A stretch of 64,000 bases of DNA from Luteolibacter arcticus (GCF_025950235.1 NZ_JAPDDT010000001.1:186001-250000); one strand, 5' to 3'. Counted from the stretch's first letter, positions 8,656-17,443 are shown. Notes: generated by a model not told the origin, from the letters alone. A program made the numbers and translations.

Positions 8656-9792
8656 TTAGGCATCCGGCAGCGTTAGCATCCCTTCGTCCTCCTCGCGGTA
8701 TTGCTCTAACAGGAAGCCGTCGTTCGCGTCCCAGAGCAGCCAGACGGTGTCGCCCCATTTTGGGAGGGTCTCGTCGAGCTGGAAGGTCCGGTGCTGCATT
8801 TCCGCGCACATGCGCCATTCGCCGCAGCGGACCCAGTAGCGGGTGTGGGAGCCGTAGTAGATGACGTCCTCGACCTTGCCTTCGACGGCGTTGTCCATCG
8901 GGGACATGGCCGGCTTGTCACGGGAGACGACGAGTTTCTCCGGACGGATCGACAGGTGGATGCGGTCGCCGACCGAAACTGCCTTGTCGTTGTCGATGAC
9001 AATGCTGCCGAAGTCCTTCACGTCGCAGCGCGAGAAGCGGGAGTCGATCGATTCGGTGATCTTGCCATCGAGGAAGTTCGTGTCGCCGATGAAGGCGGCG
9101 ACGAAGGATGAGCGGGGTGCCTCGTAGATCTCCGCCGGCGGGCCGACTTGCTCGATGACGCCCTTGTTCATCACCGCGATGCGGTCGGAGATCGACATCG
9201 CTTCGCCTTGGTCGTGGGTGACGTAGATGAACGTGATGCCGACCTCGTCATGGATGGCATCCAGCTCGACCAGCAGGCGCTGGCGGAGCTTGAGGTCGAG
9301 CGCGGCGAGCGGTTCGTCGAGCAGCAGGACCTTGGGCTTATTCACCAGCGCCCGGGCGAGGGCGACGCGCTGCTTCATGCCGCCGGAGAGCTGGGCCGGC
9401 TTCTTGTCGCCGTGGGCCTTGAGGTCGACGAGTTCGAGCATTTCATCGACCCCCTTGGCGATCTGCCCCGGCGTCCATTTCGCGATCTTGGGACCGAATG
9501 CAATGTTGTCCCGGACCGAGAGGTGGGGGAACAGCGCGTAGCTTTGGAAGACCGTGTTGACGGGGCGCTGGTCGGGTGGCAGCGGGGTGATGTCCTTGCC
9601 GTCGAGATAGACGCGGCCGAGGTCCGGCTGATCGAAACCGGCGGCCATCCGCAGCAGCGTCGTTTTCCCGCAGCCCGAGGGCCCGAGGAGGGAGAAGGTC
9701 TCGCCCTTCTCGATGTCGAGCGTGACATCGTTGACGGCGGTGAAGGTCCCGTAGCGGCGGGTGACGTTCTCGAAACGCAAATAGGAGGCCAT
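8656..9792 (-). CDS. potA: Polyamine ABC transporter ATP-binding protein PotA
   Basis: ATPase of the polyamine importer, 378 residues from the chosen start. Walker A is 'GPSGCGKTTLL', the ABC signature is 'LSGGMKQRVALARAL', Walker B is 'VLLLDEPLAALD' and the switch histidine lies in 'YVTHDQGEA'. A C-terminal TOBE-like regulatory region follows. The frame is open upstream to 9861, but that part is translated inverted repeat; the conserved N-terminus begins 'MASYLRFENVTRRYG' at 9790-9792. It is the first gene of the pot operon, with inverted-repeat elements both 37 bp upstream and 6 bp downstream. Confidence 0.92.
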   Translation of the reverse strand: MASYLRFENVTRRYGTFTAVNDVTLDIEKGETFSLLGPSGCGKTTLLRMAAGFDQPDLGRVYLDGKDITPLPPDQRPVNTVFQSYALFPHLSVRDNIAFGPKIAKWTPGQIAKGVDEMLELVDLKAHGDKKPAQLSGGMKQRVALARALVNKPKVLLLDEPLAALDLKLRQRLLVELDAIHDEVGITFIYVTHDQGEAMSISDRIAVMNKGVIEQVGPPAEIYEAPRSSFVAAFIGDTNFLDGKITESIDSRFSRCDVKDFGSIVIDNDKAVSVGDRIHLSIRPEKLVVSRDKPAMSPMDNAVEGKVEDVIYYGSHTRYWVRCGEWRMCAEMQHRTFQLDETLPKWGDTVWLLWDANDGFLLEQYREEDEGMLTLPDA

Positions 9793-9829
9793 TGGCTTGC
9801 TAGATGAAACGCGAACGGGAAGGGAACGC

Positions 9830-10033
9830 AAATCATCAATCACCAATCTTCCAATCACCAATCGGAGTGCCTGAAAAGAGAGGACCGCTGACGCGAGGGG
9901 CGGAGGTTCTTGGAGTCGCCGGAGCCCTCCGGGAGAGGTGACCCACCTCGTGGCGCGCCGGCCCGGGCGATCCTCCTAGGCCAAGGCTACGGGGCGACAA
10001 GTTGGTGATTGGAAGATTGGTGATTGGTGATTT
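9830..10033 (-). mobile_element. MITE-like element, second deleted relative
   Basis: The ends at 9830-9863 and about 10001-10033 are inverted copies of the same ATCACCA/ATCTTCC repeat. Next to the left end is GGAGTGCCTGAAAAGAGAGG followed by ACCGCTGACGC, the block also found at 8163-8195 and 27502-27535. The ~130-bp interior has no gene. It occupies the gap between the divergent potA and GNAT genes, so promoters for both must lie in or beside it. Confidence 0.7.
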
Positions 10034-10043
10034 CATCCGGCCC

Positions 10044-10514
10044 ATGATCGACATGCTCGTGCGCCTCTACGACCTGCCCGAAAGCGCGGAACTCTACGCA
10101 AAAGCCGCAGGGCAGGGGATCACCCTCCGCCGTGCGCGGGCGTTCGAGAAGCACACCGTCGCCGAGTTCGCGCGCACTCACTTTTCCCCGAAATGGGTGA
10201 GCGAGGTCGAGGTCGCTCTGAGCCGCCAGCCGGTCGCCTGCTTCATCGCCACCAAGGACAAGGCCATCCTCGGCTTCGCCTGCTACGACACCACCATGCG
10301 CGGCTTCTTCGGCCCGACGGGTGTCGCGGAAGCGGCTCGCGGCACGGGCATCGGGAAGGCGCTGCTCTTCAAGGCTCTCGAAGCGCTCCGCGATATCGGC
10401 TACGCGTATGCCTTCATCGGCGGCGTGGGGCCGCGGGAGTTCTATGAGAAAGCCTGCGGGGCCATTGAGATCCCAGGCAGCGATCCGGGGATTTATGGGG
10501 ATATCTTGCCGTGA
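10044..10514 (+). CDS. GNAT family N-acetyltransferase
   Basis: A small acetyltransferase of 156 residues. The acetyl-CoA loop is visible as 'GVAEAARGTGIGKALLFKAL' (motif A, R/Q-x-x-G-x-G/A), followed by 'GYAYAFIGGVGPREFYEKACG', typical of motif B in GNAT proteins. The frame opens at 10002 inside the inverted repeat. I chose the ATG at 10044, just after the repeat ends. The acceptor substrate cannot be deduced. It converges with glpX, whose stop lies 23 bp away. Confidence 0.8.
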   Translation: MIDMLVRLYDLPESAELYAKAAGQGITLRRARAFEKHTVAEFARTHFSPKWVSEVEVALSRQPVACFIATKDKAILGFACYDTTMRGFFGPTGVAEAARGTGIGKALLFKALEALRDIGYAYAFIGGVGPREFYEKACGAIEIPGSDPGIYGDILP

Positions 10515-10536
10515 GCAGCCCGTTAGGTCGGGTCGA

Positions 10537-11586
10537 TCAATCCAACAACAGCACCTCCGCCTTCTTCGAGCGCAGGCGGAAGGTCTTCTTGGACAGGTCG
10601 TGGGCGGCCTTGATCGAGCGGACGGTGCGGCTTTTCACGCGCATGAGCACGGAGTGGGTGCGGGCGACGTTGCCGTTCACCTCGACGCCGCGGAGCAGCG
10701 GGCTATCGGAGATTCCGGTGGCGCTGAAGAGGATGCGGTCGCCTTTGGCGAGGTCTTTTGAGAGATAGACGCGGTCGAGTAGGTGGCCGTAGCCCTCCGC
10801 GATGAGGACGCGCTTCTCGAGGTTGTCCTTTGGCCAGATCTTTGCCTGCAGGCCACCACCAAGGCAACGCAGGCCGGCCGCGGATAGCACGCCTTCCGGG
10901 GCTCCGCCGATGCCGATGTAGAGATCGATGTTACTCTCCGGCAAGGCCGGCGCAATCGCGGCTGCGATGTCGCCGTCGGAGATCATCCGCAGCTTGGCGC
11001 CGATGCGGCGCACGGCATCGATGTAGGGTTGGTTGCGCGGGCGATCCAAGATCATGACCACGATGTCGCGGATGTCCTTCTGAAGGATCTTCGCGGTGAT
11101 CTTGATGACTTCTTCTGTCGGGGCTTCGACGCTGATCGGCAGCTTGGGATCGGCGATGAAGGCCTGGCGGACTTTTTCCGGATAGGAGAGCTTCTCGAGG
11201 TAGAAGGCCGGGATGTCCTCGAGCGCGCTTGCTTCGCCATCGACCGGGATGGCAGCGGCGATGCAGGAGACCGAGTTGGCCATGCCCTTGGAGACATTGG
11301 TGGTGCCATCCACCGGATCGAGTGCGATGTGGAATTGCGGCGCGCCTTCCGCCCACGTGCCGACCTTCTCGCCTTTGAAGATGCCGGGGGCCTCATCCTT
11401 GATGCCTTCGCCGATGACGACCTCGCCGCGCATTTCCATGAGGTCGAACATGCCGCGGATGGCATCGCAGGCGGCGGCATCGGCTGCTTCCTTTTCGCCG
11501 CGACCCATCCATCGGTGGGCGACGATGGCGGCTCCTTCGGTTGCCCGGAGGAAATCCATTTCAAAAATGCGTTCGGAGTCGATCAT
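10537..11586 (-). CDS. glpX: Class II fructose-1,6-bisphosphatase GlpX
   Basis: Hydrolyses fructose-1,6-bisphosphate to fructose-6-phosphate in gluconeogenesis, in the cytoplasm. Full length at 349 residues. Diagnostic segments are 'GRGEKEAADAAA', 'VVIGEGIKDEAP', the metal-binding 'DPVDGTTNVSKG', 'RIGAKLRMISDGDIAAA' and 'GIGGAPEGVLSAAGLRCLGG', in the usual GlpX order. It lies 57 bp after rhaB on the same strand, so co-transcription with rhamnose genes is possible but not shown. A dual fructose/sedoheptulose bisphosphatase activity is conceivable for this class. Confidence 0.93.
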   Translation of the reverse strand: MIDSERIFEMDFLRATEGAAIVAHRWMGRGEKEAADAAACDAIRGMFDLMEMRGEVVIGEGIKDEAPGIFKGEKVGTWAEGAPQFHIALDPVDGTTNVSKGMANSVSCIAAAIPVDGEASALEDIPAFYLEKLSYPEKVRQAFIADPKLPISVEAPTEEVIKITAKILQKDIRDIVVMILDRPRNQPYIDAVRRIGAKLRMISDGDIAAAIAPALPESNIDLYIGIGGAPEGVLSAAGLRCLGGGLQAKIWPKDNLEKRVLIAEGYGHLLDRVYLSKDLAKGDRILFSATGISDSPLLRGVEVNGNVARTHSVLMRVKSRTVRSIKAAHDLSKKTFRLRSKKAEVLLLD

Positions 11587-11643
11587 GGGTTCAAGGAGGG
11601 GGAGGGGGAGAGCGCGGGGAATGCAAATGGCGGGCCAAATCGC

Positions 11644-13116
11644 TCAGCGACCGATGAACGCTTTGAATCGTTCATATGCGGCCTGCCATTCGTCGCCGTT
11701 ATGCGGTGCATAATTTTGGAACTCGAACGACTCGCGAATCAAATGACGGGCCGCGGCGAGGTCGGGCAGGTGACCGGTGGCGATCATCTGCACGACGATG
11801 TTGCCGCAGGAGGTCGCTTCGATCGGACCGGCGATGACCTCGATGCCGAGCGCGTCGGAGGTCGCTTGGGCAAGGAAGGCATTCTGAATGCCGCCGCCGC
11901 CAGCATGGAGTCGCTCGAAGCGCTTGCCTGAAAGGGCGCAGAAGTTCTCGAAGACCGCCCGGTATTTCAGCGCGAGCGATTCGGTGGCGACGCGGAGGAT
12001 GGTGCCCTTGTCCTGGGGCACCGCTTGGCCGGTTCGCTCGCACCATGTCTGGATCTTCGCGGGCATTTCGCCGGGCGCAGCGAAGATGGGATCGTCGGGA
12101 TCGATGAAAGCGGTGAAGGACGGCGCCGCCTCGGCGAGCTTGGCCATTTCGCCGTAGGAGATACTTTCGCCATCGAGGGCCCATTGGCGCTTGCACTCCT
12201 GGATGAGCCAGAGGCCGGCAATGTTCTTAAGGAAGCGGACAGAGCCCTCGGCGCCGAGTTCATTGCAGCAGCGGGCGGCGTAGGCCTGGGGGGTGCGGAT
12301 CGGATCTTTCCTCTCCAGACCCATGATCGACCATGTGCCGGAGGACAGCCACAGCGCGTCCTCGCCTTCCATCGGGATGCCGGCCACTGCCGATGCGGTA
12401 TCGTGCGAGGCACTGGCGACCACGGGGATGCCTTCCATGCCGATCTGGCGGGCGACTTCCTTGCGGATCGGGCCGAGCACGGTGCCGGGCGCGACGATTC
12501 TCCCGAAGATCCGCTTCGGCAGACCGAGAGTCTCGATCACGCCCCACGCCCAGTCGCCGGTGCCGGCGTCGAGAAGCTGCGAGGTGGAGGCGATGGTCCG
12601 CTCGACCGCTTGCACACCGCACAGCCAGAAGGCGAGCAGGTCGGGGATGAAGAGCAACGAGTCCGCCGCCGCGAGGGCAGGGGAGGCGACCTGTTCCTCG
12701 GCCAGCAGATGCAGCGAGGAGTTATAGAAATTCGTGGTGATGCCGGTGAGCGAGTAGATCTCCGCCTCGCTGAGCTTCGCGTGCATCACCGCTGGCATCC
12801 CTTCGTGGCGGGAGTCGCGGTACTGGTGCGGCATGCCGAGCAGCCGGCCATGGCCATCTAACAAACCAAAGTCGCAGCCCCAGGTATCGATGCCGATGGC
12901 GACGATGTCCTTGCCATATTTTTCCACCGCGCGGCGGAGGCCTTCCACGATGTCGCGGAACAGGCCGACGATGTTCCAATACGATCCTCCCGGCAGATCG
13001 GTACCGGGATTGTCGAAACGATGGATCTCCTCGAGTTGGAGGCTTTTCAGATCGGAGACGCCGGCGATGACGCGGCCGCTGCCGGCACCGAGGTCGATGG
13101 AGAGGAAGACGGGCAT
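11644..13116 (-). CDS. rhaB: Rhamnulokinase-type sugar kinase
   Basis: FGGY-family kinase of 490 residues, expected to phosphorylate L-rhamnulose to rhamnulose-1-phosphate. The N-terminal phosphate loop 'FLSIDLGAGSGRVIAGV' is of the RhaB type. 'GIDTWGCDFGLLDGHGRLLG' and 'DTASAVAGIP' are the usual substrate and ATP-site segments, and 'LHAGGGGIQNAFLAQ' closes the adenosine site. The neighbouring DeoR regulator and the aldolase/dehydrogenase support a rhamnose rather than a xylulose or glycerol role. L-rhamnose isomerase is not in the window. Confidence 0.9.
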   Translation of the reverse strand: MPVFLSIDLGAGSGRVIAGVSDLKSLQLEEIHRFDNPGTDLPGGSYWNIVGLFRDIVEGLRRAVEKYGKDIVAIGIDTWGCDFGLLDGHGRLLGMPHQYRDSRHEGMPAVMHAKLSEAEIYSLTGITTNFYNSSLHLLAEEQVASPALAAADSLLFIPDLLAFWLCGVQAVERTIASTSQLLDAGTGDWAWGVIETLGLPKRIFGRIVAPGTVLGPIRKEVARQIGMEGIPVVASASHDTASAVAGIPMEGEDALWLSSGTWSIMGLERKDPIRTPQAYAARCCNELGAEGSVRFLKNIAGLWLIQECKRQWALDGESISYGEMAKLAEAAPSFTAFIDPDDPIFAAPGEMPAKIQTWCERTGQAVPQDKGTILRVATESLALKYRAVFENFCALSGKRFERLHAGGGGIQNAFLAQATSDALGIEVIAGPIEATSCGNIVVQMIATGHLPDLAAARHLIRESFEFQNYAPHNGDEWQAAYERFKAFIGR

Positions 13117-13118
13117 GG

Positions 13119-13153
13119 AAAAGATGGCGGATGGGAGATGTTAGATGGCGGAT
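13119..13153. repeat. GAT-rich intergenic repeat, copy 2
   Basis: The rhaB-deoR gap is filled with AAGATGGCGGATGGGAGATG and similar GATGG units, related to the block at 7238-7277. Confidence 0.45.
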
Positions 13154-13166
13154 GCCTTGGCCATGC

Positions 13167-13931
13167 TCAGCGGGCGAAGCGGAGTTCGTAGGGTACGCTC
13201 TTGAGCTGGCCCTTGGCGTAGGCCTTGGACTCGCGGTCGGTGATCACGACGTCAAGATCGACGGGCGTGGCGAAGAAGTGATCGGCCTTGATGCCGAGCT
13301 TCGAGTGGTCGAGTAGCGCGCCATTCCACGCGGAGATCTCGATCATCATGCGCTTCAGGCGGGCCTGCTCGGGGTTCGGCTCGCTGATGCCTTGGACGGG
13401 ATCGAGTCCGGCCCCGGAGAAGAAGAAGCGATCGATCTTCAAAAGCCGCAGTGCGGACTCCGTGAGCATGCCGGAGAAGCGCCGGCCACGTGCCTCGTAG
13501 GCACCGCCGAGCTGCACCAGCTCCAGATCGCCCCGGCCGGCCAGCCGCTCGATCACGGCGAGCGAATACGTCACCACCCGCAGCGGCATGTTTTCGGGCA
13601 GGTGCGCGGCGAGCTCCAGCGCGGTGGTCGAGGCATCGAGGAGGATCGTTTCGCCCGGCCCGATGATGCGCACCGCTTCGCGGGCGATCTCGATTTTCTC
13701 CTCCAGCTTCCGCGCCTCGCGCTCGCTTTGGGAGAGCTCACCGAGCGGGGCGGAGGCATCCATCGCGCCGCCGTGGGTGCGTCGCACGTGGCCGCGGCGG
13801 CCGAGGTAGTCGAGGTCGCGGCGAATCGTTTCTTCCGTGACCTCGAAATCCTTTGCCAGCTCTGCCGTGCGCACGGTGCCTTCGCGGCGGACACGGTCTA
13901 AAATCTGGCGTTGGCGTTCGGCTGCTAACAT
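13167..13931 (-). CDS. DeoR-family transcriptional regulator
   Basis: DNA-binding repressor-type regulator of 254 residues. The N-terminal winged HTH reads 'RQRQILDRVRREGTVRTAEL' and 'FEVTEETIRRDLDYLGRRG', the classical DeoR signature. The C-terminal part is a DeoRC sugar-phosphate sensor domain ('GETILLDASTTALELAAHL'). The ATG at 13929-13931 fits the family; an upstream ATG at 13979 would overlap the divergent promoter region. It sits between rhaB and the aldolase/dehydrogenase gene, so a sugar phosphate from rhamnose breakdown is the probable inducer. Confidence 0.88.
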   Translation of the reverse strand: MLAAERQRQILDRVRREGTVRTAELAKDFEVTEETIRRDLDYLGRRGHVRRTHGGAMDASAPLGELSQSEREARKLEEKIEIAREAVRIIGPGETILLDASTTALELAAHLPENMPLRVVTYSLAVIERLAGRGDLELVQLGGAYEARGRRFSGMLTESALRLLKIDRFFFSGAGLDPVQGISEPNPEQARLKRMMIEISAWNGALLDHSKLGIKADHFFATPVDLDVVITDRESKAYAKGQLKSVPYELRFAR

Positions 13932-14015
13932 GTGGGTTTTTGTGGGAAATTGCTTGCTTTCGTGGGTTTTGTCCCGCACACCCCGGCCACGTCAATCGCG
14001 AACTTCGACCGACCC
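13932..14015. promoter_or_regulatory. Divergent control region, deoR / rhamnose aldolase gene
   Basis: The 84 bp between the two divergent start codons must contain both promoters and probably the DeoR operator. A repeated GTGGG/GTGGGTTTT element (13931-13939 and 13961-13969) lies near the deoR start; I cannot define the operator further. Confidence 0.45.
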
Positions 14016-16211
14016 ATGCCTTCCGACTTTAAAAATGTGAACTTCTCGTGGGATGACGCCTATGTGGCGACCCTCGATCCCGTCGAACGCCTCGTCTATC
14101 GCTCCAATATTCTCGGTGCGGACCAGCGCATCACCAACACCGGTGGCGGCAATACCTCCTCGAAGATCGTCGAGAAGGATCCGCTCTGGGGTGCCAGTGC
14201 CGAGATCCTGTGGGTGAAGGGCTCGGGGGGTGACCTCCGCACCTCGAAGCGTGAGAATTTCTCGTCGCTCTATCAGGAAAAGCTTATCGCCCTGCAGGAC
14301 GTCTATGCCGGCCGCGGTGACAAGGGCCTCAAGTCGCAGGCCGAGGATGACATGGTGGCGATGTATTTCCACACCACCTTCAATCTCAACCCGCGTGCTT
14401 CCTCGATCGACACGCCGTTGCACAGCTTTCTGCCGGGCAAGCACGTCGACCACATGCACCCGAACGCGATCATCGCGATCGCGGCATCGAAGAATTGCGA
14501 GAAGCTCACGCAGGATATTTTCGGCGGCACCATGGCCTACGTGCCGTGGATGCGCCCGGGCTTCGAGCTCGGCCTCGCCATGCAGGAGATCGCGAAGAAG
14601 CAGCCGGACGTGAAGGCGATCATGATGGGCCAGCACGGCTTCATCTCGTGGGATGATGACGAGAAAGTCTGCTACACGCGCACGCTCGAGTTCATCGAGA
14701 AGGCCGCGAATTACATCGAAGGAAAGTATCAGGCCAAGGGTGGCGATGCGAAGGCCTTCGGCGGCCAGAAGTATCTCACGCTCCCCGAAGCCGAGCGCCA
14801 CGCGACTCTCGCCGCCATCCTGCCATGGCTGCGCGGCCAGGTGTCCCAGCAGAAGCGCTTCATCGGCACCGTGCAGGACGACGTGAAGATCCTGCGCTTC
14901 GTCAACTCGGCCGATGCGCCGCGCCTTGCCGAGCTCGGCACCTCCTGCCCGGATCACTTCCTGCGCACCAAGATCAAGCCGCTCTACGTCGACTGGAATC
15001 CGCAGTCCGAGGACCTCGCCGCGCTCAAGGCCAAGCTCACCGCCGGCCTCGAGCAATATCGCAAGGACTACGCCGCCTACTACGCATCCTGCAAGCACGC
15101 CAACAGCCCGGCGATGCGCGATCCGAATCCGACGGTCGTGCTCATCCCCGGCCTCGGCATGATCGCCTGGGGCAAGGACAAGTCCGAGAGTCGCGTGACC
15201 GCCGAATTCTACAACTGCGCCGTGGAAGTCATGCGCGGTGCCGAGGCGATCGACGAATACATCGCGCTGCCACAGCAGGAGGCCTTCGATATCGAGTACT
15301 GGCTGCTTGAGGAAGCGAAGCTCCAGCGCATGCCCGCCGAGAAGGAACTCGCCCGCCAGATCGTCATCGTCATCGGCGCTGGCTCCGGCATTGGCAAGGA
15401 AACCGCGCATCGCCTCGTGAAGGAAGGCGCGCATATCGTCTGCGTGGACCTCAACCATGAAGCCGCCGAAGCGACCGCCAAGGAGATCACTGACAAGTAT
15501 GGTCTTGGCATCGGCGTCGCCGGCAGCGGCATCTCCGGCTGCGGTCCGGCCATCGGCCTTGCCGCGAACATCACCGACCGTGCCAGCATCCGCGCGATGC
15601 TCGATCAGGTCGCACTCGCTTATGGCGGCTTCGACCACATCTGCGTGACTGCCGGTATTTTCGTGCCGAGCGACACCAGCGGCCACATCCCGGATGACAA
15701 GTGGGCGCTCACCTTCGCCATCAACGTCAGCGGCTCCTACTATGTCGCCGACGAAGCCGCTAAGACGTGGAAGGAACAGGGCCTGCGTGGCAACCTCGTC
15801 CTCACCACCAGCGCCAACGCCGCCGTCGCGAAGAAGGGCAGCCTCGCTTACGACACCTCGAAAGCCGCTGCGAACCACCTCGTCCGCGAGCTCGCCATCG
15901 AGCTCAGCCCGCTGGTCCGTGTCAACGGCGTCGCTCCCGCGACCGTCGTCCAAGGCTCGGCGATGTTCCCGCGCGACCGCGTCATCGGCTCGCTGGCCAA
16001 GTACAGCATCCCTTACGCGGACGACGAAGCCACCGAGTCACTGGTGACCAAGCTCGCCCAGTTCTACGCGGATCGCACCCTGACCAAGTCCCCGATCACT
16101 CCGGCCGACCAGGCGGAAGCCTACTTCCTCCTCGTCACCAGCCGTCTGAGCAAGACCACCGGACAGGTCATCACCGTCGATGGCGGCCTGCACGAGGCCT
16201 TCCTCCGCTGA
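14016..16211 (+). CDS. rhaEW: Bifunctional rhamnulose-1-phosphate aldolase / short-chain dehydrogenase
   Basis: A fused enzyme of 731 residues. The N-terminal class II aldolase domain (about 1-430) splits rhamnulose-1-phosphate to DHAP and L-lactaldehyde; metal-binding histidines are seen in 'HVDHMHPNAIIA'. The C-terminal short-chain dehydrogenase (about 445-731) has the NAD loop 'VIGAGSGIGKETA' and the catalytic 'YDTSKAAANH'. It should oxidise lactaldehyde, as in the TIGR02632-type fusion RhaEW. The start is set at MPSDFKNVNF, since the open frame upstream overlaps the deoR promoter. An 11-bp-stem terminator follows 30 bp after the stop. Confidence 0.92.
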   Translation: MPSDFKNVNFSWDDAYVATLDPVERLVYRSNILGADQRITNTGGGNTSSKIVEKDPLWGASAEILWVKGSGGDLRTSKRENFSSLYQEKLIALQDVYAGRGDKGLKSQAEDDMVAMYFHTTFNLNPRASSIDTPLHSFLPGKHVDHMHPNAIIAIAASKNCEKLTQDIFGGTMAYVPWMRPGFELGLAMQEIAKKQPDVKAIMMGQHGFISWDDDEKVCYTRTLEFIEKAANYIEGKYQAKGGDAKAFGGQKYLTLPEAERHATLAAILPWLRGQVSQQKRFIGTVQDDVKILRFVNSADAPRLAELGTSCPDHFLRTKIKPLYVDWNPQSEDLAALKAKLTAGLEQYRKDYAAYYASCKHANSPAMRDPNPTVVLIPGLGMIAWGKDKSESRVTAEFYNCAVEVMRGAEAIDEYIALPQQEAFDIEYWLLEEAKLQRMPAEKELARQIVIVIGAGSGIGKETAHRLVKEGAHIVCVDLNHEAAEATAKEITDKYGLGIGVAGSGISGCGPAIGLAANITDRASIRAMLDQVALAYGGFDHICVTAGIFVPSDTSGHIPDDKWALTFAINVSGSYYVADEAAKTWKEQGLRGNLVLTTSANAAVAKKGSLAYDTSKAAANHLVRELAIELSPLVRVNGVAPATVVQGSAMFPRDRVIGSLAKYSIPYADDEATESLVTKLAQFYADRTLTKSPITPADQAEAYFLLVTSRLSKTTGQVITVDGGLHEAFLR

Positions 16212-16240
16212 AGCCAAACCAACTTCCACGTAGTAGGTCC

Positions 16241-16274
16241 GAACGGGCGGCTTCTTTCACGGGGCCGCCCGTTC
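16241..16274 (+). terminator. Rho-independent-like hairpin after the rhamnose aldolase gene
   Basis: GAACGGGCGGC pairs perfectly with GCCGCCCGTTC across a 12-nt loop. The following T-run is short (TTTG). Confidence 0.65.
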
Positions 16275-16366
16275 ACTTTGTCGCGGAGTAGTCGAGCCTT
16301 GAAAAAGTGGCTCAGTTGCGGCAACCGAGGGGCTTGTCAGGGCCGGAGGGCTGGCTAGCGTGGGGC

Positions 16367-17443
16367 ATGCGTTTTTCACTCCTCGTCGCGTCGGTGCTGG
16401 TCGCCGGCAGCCTTTCCGCCCTTGCCGGGACGCCCCAGCAGGCGGATGGCGTCCGCCGTTCGTATGAGGCGGATTTCAAGGCGTGGGTGCTGAAATTGCA
16501 CGTGGCCGGGAGTGATGCGGAGCGCAACAAAATCGCCGAGGAGCGGCCGGATGCCGCCGCGGCAGCCAAGCGGATGTGGGCGACGATCCAGCCGAATCTG
16601 GCGGAGCCATGGTCGGTGGAGCCGGCGGCATGGCTGCTGAGAATTTCCTCCGGACAGGTGACCCAAGGCGAGAATGGGATGGCCAAGCCGCTGCTGGGCG
16701 AGGCGGCCATCGCAATCCGTGCCGCGGTGGAAAAGTATCACTTGTCCGACAAGAACCTGTCCCCGATGTGCCTGGCACTGGTCGCTTCGCCGGATCCGGC
16801 GTCGCTGACGCTGCTGGAGAAGGTCGAGCGCGGAAATCCCGACAAAAAGGTCCAAGGAGTAGCCGCACTGGGGATCGCCATGTTGCTCAAGGACTTGAGC
16901 GACGAGCCGGAGGTGATGCGGCGTCGCCTGACGATGCTGAAGAAGGCGATCATCGAAAGCAGTGACGTGGAGGTCAACGGGGTGAGCGTGGCGAAGCTGG
17001 CCGAGGACGAGTTGTATATCATCCGCTTCCTCAGCAAGGGCCGCGAGGCTCCTGACCTGGCCGGCATGGATTCCGGTGGCCGGCCGATGAAGCTTTCGGA
17101 CTATCAGGGAAAGACCGTGGTGCTGCTGTTCTGGCGGTCCGAGGAAGTCGGCACGCAAGAGTTGTGCGAGATGGTGAAGAAGATACGCGCCCGATTCACC
17201 GGCAAGCCGTTCGAGATCGTAGGCGTGAACCGCGATCCGCAGGCGTCGCTGCGCCAACTCCAGGCTTCGGGCATGGTGGATTGGCCGAACTTCTCCGACC
17301 CCGATGGCAAGTTGACCGGTGAATACCGCGTCGGCGTGTGGCCCTTGGCCTATGTGCTCGATGGCAGCCGCAAGATCCACTACACCGGCGCGATGGGCTC
17401 CTTTGTCGAACTCACCGCCGCGGCAGTGATGGCGGACAAGTGA
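16367..17443 (+). CDS. Secreted TlpA/AhpC-like thioredoxin-fold protein lacking the redox CxxC
   Basis: A protein of 358 residues with a signal peptide (about 1-20). Residues ~20-220 are helical and not recognised. From about 227 there is a thioredoxin-like domain beginning 'GREAPDLAGMDSGGRPMKLS' and ending 'WPLAYVLDGSRKIHYTGAMG'. Where TlpA proteins have CxxC, this protein reads 'FWRSEEVGTQELC', so the cysteine pair is missing and disulfide reductase activity is doubtful. The start at 16367 has the signal peptide directly after it; the longer frame from 16307 does not. It may be a structural or chaperone version of the fold. Confidence 0.72.
   Translation: MRFSLLVASVLVAGSLSALAGTPQQADGVRRSYEADFKAWVLKLHVAGSDAERNKIAEERPDAAAAAKRMWATIQPNLAEPWSVEPAAWLLRISSGQVTQGENGMAKPLLGEAAIAIRAAVEKYHLSDKNLSPMCLALVASPDPASLTLLEKVERGNPDKKVQGVAALGIAMLLKDLSDEPEVMRRRLTMLKKAIIESSDVEVNGVSVAKLAEDELYIIRFLSKGREAPDLAGMDSGGRPMKLSDYQGKTVVLLFWRSEEVGTQELCEMVKKIRARFTGKPFEIVGVNRDPQASLRQLQASGMVDWPNFSDPDGKLTGEYRVGVWPLAYVLDGSRKIHYTGAMGSFVELTAAAVMADK

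Noticed and set aside
8656..9861. Longer potA with 23 extra N-terminal residues
   Set aside because: The extra part is translated inverted repeat; the conserved ATPase N-terminus begins at the ATG at 9792.
5139..10033. ATCACCA repeats as a CRISPR array
   Set aside because: The repeats are clustered sub-units within inverted ends, with no regular spacers and no cas genes.
13992..15953. 653-codon open frame on the minus strand inside the rhamnose aldolase/dehydrogenase gene
   Set aside because: It is antisense to a clearly conserved enzyme; GC-rich third positions keep the opposite frame open. The translation has no family resemblance.
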